A stretch of 10,032 nucleotides of DNA from a bacterium (GTDB lineage Bacteria; Planctomycetota; J058; JAJDCP01): assembly GCA_030428695.1 (NCBI GenBank), contig JAUIEM010000374.1, positions 1 to 10,032 of the forward strand, written 5' to 3'. The notes below the pieces were generated by a model. That model saw only the letters and a program-made list of their open reading frames with translations. It did no database searches and was not told the DNA's origin. Made by a program: the position numbers and the translations under genes. Shown piece after piece: positions 6,216 to 10,032 of this stretch. Numbering within the stretch: position 1 is the stretch's first letter; each line of letters begins with the position of its first letter.

Positions 6216-7114
6216 AGCTCGGGATCTGCGTCGTCTACCTCGTCAAGCCCGGAGACGAGGAGCTGCTCGACCTGCACCTCGCGCAGATCCGCAAGCACAC
6301 CCGCGCGCCCTTCACCATCTACGGCAGCGTCAACCGCCTGCGGCCGGAGCTGCTGCCCCGCTTGCAGGAGGCCGGCGTCGAGGTCGTCCGCCTGCCCGAT
6401 GTCCCTGCCCGCGGCTCGGAGGAGCACAACGCCTACCTCGACGGCCTGCTCGCCCGCGCCTTCGCGGACGGCTGCAGCCACGCGGCGACCCTGCACGTCG
6501 ACTCCTTCCCGGTCGCCGACGGCTGGGCGCAGACCCTCGCCGCGCGCCTCGATGCCCGCACGGTGCTCGCCGCGGTCAAGCGCGACGAGGTCAACGACGA
6601 CAAGCCCCACAACTCCCTCGCCTTCCTGACCCGGGAGTTCTACACGGCGCACGCCCCGCGCCTGCTCGGCTCGGCCGAAGACCGCGCCTCCCCGCGCTTC
6701 CGCGAGTATCTCGCCGCCTCGGGCTGCCTCGACGACGGCGGCGTCGGCCTCGGCTTCAAGGTCTGGGAGCAGGGCCTCGCCTGGCGGCCCCTCGCCCGCA
6801 GCAATCGGGCGGCAGACCACTTCGTGATCGGCAGCGTGTACGGCGACCTGGTCTTCCACCTCGGCGCGACCGCCCGCGGCACCAAGGTGTTCTTCTCCGA
6901 CGCCCTGCCCGCCGGCACCGGGACCCTCAAGCGCCGGCTCTACCTGCTCGGCCGCCGGCTGCTGCTGCGCCTCCCCCACGCCTGGCAGGAGGCGCTGATC
7001 CGGGCCTGGTTCCCCGCCCATCAGCGCAACCAGCGCGCCCACGACGCGATCCGCCGGCAGCTCCTGCGCGACCCCGACGCCTATCTGCGCTTCGTGCGCA
7101 CGGGGCAGCCGTGA
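6212..7114 (+). CDS. Putative GT-A-fold glycosyltransferase
   Basis: The protein has 300 residues from GTG at 6212; the GTG overlaps the TGA of the preceding gene (GTGA), with GGAGG at a good distance. There is no signal peptide or membrane segment. The N-terminus KLGICVVYLVKPGDEELLDLHLAQIRKHTRAPFTIYG looks like the first strand and helix of a GT2-like nucleotide-sugar-binding domain. LHVDSFPVADGW (94-105) sits where such enzymes carry the metal-binding DxD motif, but only one of the two Asp residues remains (Asp97). GCLDDGGVGLGFKVWEQG (171-188) could be the acceptor loop. HLGATARGTK (216-225) supplies a conserved-looking His near the end of the domain. Residues 238-283 are basic and amphipathic (RRLYLLGRRLLLRLPHAWQEALIRAW) and may attach to the membrane surface. 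The position between an oxidoreductase and a membrane glycosyltransferase supports a glycan role. I cannot name the subfamily. The coding call is firm and the function moderate. Confidence 0.72.
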   Translation: MKLGICVVYLVKPGDEELLDLHLAQIRKHTRAPFTIYGSVNRLRPELLPRLQEAGVEVVRLPDVPARGSEEHNAYLDGLLARAFADGCSHAATLHVDSFPVADGWAQTLAARLDARTVLAAVKRDEVNDDKPHNSLAFLTREFYTAHAPRLLGSAEDRASPRFREYLAASGCLDDGGVGLGFKVWEQGLAWRPLARSNRAADHFVIGSVYGDLVFHLGATARGTKVFFSDALPAGTGTLKRRLYLLGRRLLLRLPHAWQEALIRAWFPAHQRNQRAHDAIRRQLLRDPDAYLRFVRTGQP

Positions 7115-8574
7115 CCGCCCGCCGGCGCGAGCTCCTCGGCCTCGGGCTGCTGCTCGGCGTCGCCCTGGCGGCGCGCCTGCCGGGCATCGGCCAGAGCCTG
7201 TGGTTCGACGAGGTCACCTACGCGACCGACCACAAGATCCACGACCTCGAGCGGCTGGTGTACTTCCTCCGCCACAGCCTGTCGGCGCCGCTGTACACCG
7301 TGCTGATGTTCGGCTACCGGCGGGTGTTCGGCGAGGCCGAGTGGGTGCTGCGGCTGCCGAGCCTGGTCGCCGGGGTGCTCAGCGTCTTCCTGACCTACCG
7401 CCTGGCCCGCAGCTTCAGCTCCGCCGCCTGCGCCGGGTCGGCGGCGGCCCTGCTCGCGCTCTCCCCGCCCGCGATCTGGTACAGCCGCGAGGCCGTCCCG
7501 CACAGCCTGGCCGTGTGCCTGCTGCTCGCGGCGCTGGTTTTGTGGACGCGCCGGAGCGAGGAGCGCTCGCGCTGGTGGTGGGCGGGCTACGGGCTGGTGC
7601 TCGCCCTGGCGGCGCAGACCCACAGCTTCTACGTGCTCGCCGTCTTCCCCCTGTCGTTCATCGCCTTCTTCGAGCGCGGGGCGGTGCGACGGCGCGCGCT
7701 CGTCTCCCACGCCGCGGTGTTCGCGCTGTTCGCCCTCGCGATCGGGCTGAAGACCGCGTTCGGAAACGTCCGCACCGAGGCGTTCTACCTGCGGCCATTC
7801 ACCCTCTACGAGTGGTGGATGGCGCTCTTTTCCTGGTTCCCCTACGGCAACACCCTGTGGACCGAGAACCCCTACGCGATGTCGCTGGAGACGCTGCTCG
7901 CGACGCCCGGACGCCTGACCCTGCACATCGCGCTCTTCGGGCTGTGGCTCGGGGGCCTCGTGGTCTTCGCGCGGCGCCACCGGATGGGCCGCGGCTGGGA
8001 GGTGCCGGCCTGCATGCTGGTCTTCCCGCTCGCGCTCCTGGCCCTGACCCTGCTCGGCAAGGACAAGCTGTACGTCGAGCGCTACCTGCTACAGAGCGTG
8101 CCGCTGGTCTGCATCGTCCTCGCCGTCGCCGTCCACGCCCTGCCCGGCCGCTGGCTGCGGGGGCTGTGCCTGGTCGGGCTGCTCGGCCTGGGCCTGACGG
8201 GCGCGGTGCGGGTGTGGATGCCAGACGAGGAGTGGACGGTCACCAAGCAGAACCCCGACTGGCGCGCGGTCGCCGCCTACATCGACGACGAGCTGCGCTC
8301 CGGTCTCGAGCACGGCATCAGCTTCGGGGCTTCCCTGCGCGCCCTCGAGTACTACATCGCGAAGCGCCGCGCCCGGGACGGCTGGGAAGCGCCGGACGGG
8401 CCGCCCGCCGACGGCCCGCTCAAGGTCTTCCACATCGTCAACCTCGGCTGGATGAACACGAAGGAGCAGGAGCGGCGGGCCCTCGAAGCCCTGCACGCGA
8501 ACGACAAGCTGCGCTTCGTCGAGACCCGCGCCTGGTTCAACGTGCGCATCTCGGTGTTCGTGCTCGAGAGCTGA
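7111..8574 (+). CDS. GT-C membrane glycosyltransferase (ArnT/RgtA-like, PMT_2 type)
   Basis: The protein has 487 residues. GTG at 7111 overlaps the preceding TGA in a GTGA junction; the ribosome site is weak (GGGGC), as expected for a coupled gene. About ten to eleven membrane segments are visible, approximately at 6-22, 78-97, 106-124, 129-146, 155-187 (two), 198-215, 268-287, 298-316, 326-343 and 348-368. The first outer loop carries GIGQSLWFDEVTYATD (25-40). Asp33-Glu34 is the acidic pair typical of GT-C enzymes that use polyprenyl-phosphate sugars. HSLSAPLYTVL, the arginine-bearing RLPSLVAGVLSVFLTYRLAR (81-100), QTHSFYVL (169-176) and ERYLLQSVPLV (323-333) follow the family plan. A soluble C-terminal domain (about 370-487) contains NPDWRAVAAYIDDEL, a common motif of the periplasmic tail in this family. 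It should transfer a sugar to lipid, glycan or protein on the outer face of the inner membrane. Donor and acceptor are unknown. It is the last gene of the operon. Confidence 0.88.
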   Translation: MTARRRELLGLGLLLGVALAARLPGIGQSLWFDEVTYATDHKIHDLERLVYFLRHSLSAPLYTVLMFGYRRVFGEAEWVLRLPSLVAGVLSVFLTYRLARSFSSAACAGSAAALLALSPPAIWYSREAVPHSLAVCLLLAALVLWTRRSEERSRWWWAGYGLVLALAAQTHSFYVLAVFPLSFIAFFERGAVRRRALVSHAAVFALFALAIGLKTAFGNVRTEAFYLRPFTLYEWWMALFSWFPYGNTLWTENPYAMSLETLLATPGRLTLHIALFGLWLGGLVVFARRHRMGRGWEVPACMLVFPLALLALTLLGKDKLYVERYLLQSVPLVCIVLAVAVHALPGRWLRGLCLVGLLGLGLTGAVRVWMPDEEWTVTKQNPDWRAVAAYIDDELRSGLEHGISFGASLRALEYYIAKRRARDGWEAPDGPPADGPLKVFHIVNLGWMNTKEQERRALEALHANDKLRFVETRAWFNVRISVFVLES

Positions 8575-8581
8575 CCTACGC

Positions 8582-10032
8582 CTACGGAGCGACCGGCACG
8601 CCCGGGGTCAACGGCACGGGCGCCTCTCCCTCGACGATACGGTGGAAGCCGGCCTCGAGCCTGCCGAGCTCCTGCACCTTCCCGCCGGGCCAGTGGATGG
8701 TCAGGGCGTCGACCGCCGTCGCCTCGCCGAGCCCGAAGTGCAGCCGGAAGTCGCTGACCGACAGGTAGCTGCTGCCGCCGCGCACCTCGCGCTGGAGCGC
8801 GCGCTCGCCGATCTGCGCGAGAGCGCGGGCGCCGATCGCGCTGCGGTTGGCCTCCTTCCCTTCGAGCCACAGCACCAGGAAGCGGCCGCGCCCTGCGGTC
8901 CGGTTCAGGGCGACCGTCGCGTCGCCGCCGTTGTTCGACACGACCAGGTCGAGGCCGCCGTCGCCGTCGAGGTCGGCGGCGACCAGTCCCCGGCTGACCC
9001 GCTCCCGGTCGAAGGCGGGCCCCGCGCCAGCGCTGACCTCGCGCAGGACGCCCCGGTCGTTCTCGAACAGGTTGTTGTACTGCGCGAAGCTCTCGCCGGG
9101 GGTGAGCAGGGCGATGTCGGTCTCGATGTGGCCGTTGGCGGTGACCAGGTCTTCGTCGCCGTCGTTGTCGGCGTCGAAGAACTCGACCCCGAAGCCGAGG
9201 CGCCGGCGGGAGGGAGCCCCCACGCCGACCCGGTCGGCGACCTCGACGAAGGTCAGACCGGGCAGCTGGCGGTAGACCGTGGTGACCTGGCGCTGGAAGT
9301 TGGTGCACACCAGGTCGAGGTCGCCGTCGAGCTCGATGTCGGTGGCGTCCACACCCATGCCGGCCCCGGGCTCTCCGGTCTCGCTGAAGGCGACGCCCCG
9401 CTGGCGGCTCTCCTCTGTGAAGTGACCCCGCCCGTCGTTCAGCCACAGGAAGTTGAGCGTCAGGTCGTTCGCGACGTAGAGATCGGTGTCTCCGTCGAGG
9501 TCGATGTCGGTGGTGAGCAGCGCCAGGCCGCGCCCTCTCGCGACGATTCCCCGCGCGGCGGAGACGTCCTGGAAGGTCCCGTCGCCGCGGTTCTCGAACA
9601 GACGATCGGGCAGCGGATCGAAGTTGAGTGGGTGGCAATAGACCTGCAAGCCGACGGTGTAGCAACGCAGGGCGTTCGCGGGGTCGACATAGTCTGCGTA
9701 GTCGGCGACGTACAGGTCGAGGTCGCCGTCCCCGTCCATGTCGAAGAAGGCCGCGCTGGTCGGCCACACCATACCCTCACCGCTGATGCCCGAGGTCGCG
9801 GTGACGTCCTCGAAGCCTCCGCCGGTGTTGCGCAGCAACCGCAGGTCGCCGCCGTAGTGGGTCAACAGCACATCGTTCCAGCCGTCGTTGTCGACGTCCC
9901 CGACCGCCAGGCCCATGCCGTAGCCGTACGAACCCAGGCCCCACTCCGTGGTCGCGTCGCGGAAGCGCCCGGCGCCGTCGTTGAGGAAGAGCCGGTTGGC
10001 GGCGGGCGGCGCGCCATCTCGCGGCAGCAGCG
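8582..10032 (-). CDS. CRTAC1-type FG-GAP repeat protein with C-terminal ASPIC/UnbV domain (N-terminus beyond window)
   Basis: The frame ends in TAG at 8582-8584 and is open to the right edge, giving 482 residues with no start; the ATG at 9916 is internal, since NRLFLNDGAGRF and a repeat unit continue upstream of it. Six calcium-binding-type DxDxDG loops are seen in the fragment: DVDNDGWND (45), DMDGDGDLD (97), DIDLDGDTD (175), DIELDGDLD (231), DADNDGDED (286) and DLDGDGGLD (353). LFENRGDGTFQDVS and FLWLNDGRGHFTEES are the matching blade strands of a beta-propeller. QVYCHPLNFDPLPDRLFEN and TANGHIETDIALLTPGESFAQYNNLFEN fit the CRTAC1 family. Residues about 385-467 are the ASPIC/UnbV domain: GSSYLSVSDFRLHFGLGEATAVDALTIHWPGGKVQEL. 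Such proteins are exported and probably bind calcium and other surface proteins or glycans; the signal peptide would lie outside. It converges with the GT-C gene across a 7-bp gap. The function is unknown beyond the family. Confidence 0.93.
   Translation of the reverse strand, partial: LLPRDGAPPAANRLFLNDGAGRFRDATTEWGLGSYGYGMGLAVGDVDNDGWNDVLLTHYGGDLRLLRNTGGGFEDVTATSGISGEGMVWPTSAAFFDMDGDGDLDLYVADYADYVDPANALRCYTVGLQVYCHPLNFDPLPDRLFENRGDGTFQDVSAARGIVARGRGLALLTTDIDLDGDTDLYVANDLTLNFLWLNDGRGHFTEESRQRGVAFSETGEPGAGMGVDATDIELDGDLDLVCTNFQRQVTTVYRQLPGLTFVEVADRVGVGAPSRRRLGFGVEFFDADNDGDEDLVTANGHIETDIALLTPGESFAQYNNLFENDRGVLREVSAGAGPAFDRERVSRGLVAADLDGDGGLDLVVSNNGGDATVALNRTAGRGRFLVLWLEGKEANRSAIGARALAQIGERALQREVRGGSSYLSVSDFRLHFGLGEATAVDALTIHWPGGKVQELGRLEAGFHRIVEGEAPVPLTPGVPVAP

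Noticed and set aside
7081..7980. A 299-codon minus-strand frame opposite the GT-C gene
   Set aside because: It is hydrophilic E/Q/R/P-rich shadow of a membrane protein gene, with no ribosome site or motif.
8582..10032. Tandem DNA repeat across the right-hand gene (recurring GTCGCCGTC-like strings)
   Set aside because: The repetition is explained by the DxDxDG calcium-binding loops of the FG-GAP protein, spaced 52-78 residues apart and not identical at DNA level.

Overview
The window is very GC-rich throughout (about 70% by eye), with strong G/C preference at third codon positions. It holds seven protein genes and no RNA genes, and its gene families point to a planctomycete-like environmental bacterium. 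These families are a secreted alpha/alpha-toroid 'prenyltransferase/squalene oxidase repeat' protein carrying the GDHSATQF-type motif, a transglutaminase-like partner, and a CRTAC1-type FG-GAP plus ASPIC/UnbV protein. The lineage is inferred from gene content; no 16S or other phylogenetic marker is present.

Layout. (1) Positions 1-1933, minus strand: a two-gene operon for exported proteins. The upstream gene (650-1933) encodes the alpha/alpha-toroid protein with a C-terminal beta domain. The downstream gene (1-633, running off the left edge) encodes a transglutaminase-like protein. (2) Positions 1934-2044: a 111-bp divergent promoter region. (3) Positions 2045-4498, plus strand: a large DUF4132 protein (MolR/YehI-like), apparently monocistronic. 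(4) Positions 4499-4910: a 412-bp non-coding region with an imperfect inverted-repeat element (4602-4770) that looks like a small non-autonomous mobile element, followed by a structured leader. (5) Positions 4911-8574, plus strand: a translationally coupled three-gene operon with two GTGA overlaps. It encodes a COG4091-type NAD(P)-dependent oxidoreductase with a SAF domain, a putative GT-A glycosyltransferase, and a GT-C (ArnT/RgtA-like) membrane glycosyltransferase. (6) Positions 8582-10032, minus strand: the C-terminal part of a CRTAC1/ASPIC-UnbV protein, convergent with the operon at a 7-bp gap and running off the right edge.

How the genes may work together. The three-gene operon looks like a small cell-envelope glycan or glycolipid unit: one enzyme that may make or modify a small polyol, sugar or sugar-acid precursor, one cytoplasmic transferase, and one polyprenyl-phosphate-dependent membrane transferase. 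The first operon and the last gene encode exported or surface proteins of unknown function. I see no sign of CRISPR, prophage, toxin-antitoxin or restriction systems. The points most worth following up are the oxidoreductase/GT-A/GT-C operon, the inverted-repeat element, and two exported proteins whose folds lack the expected catalytic residues.
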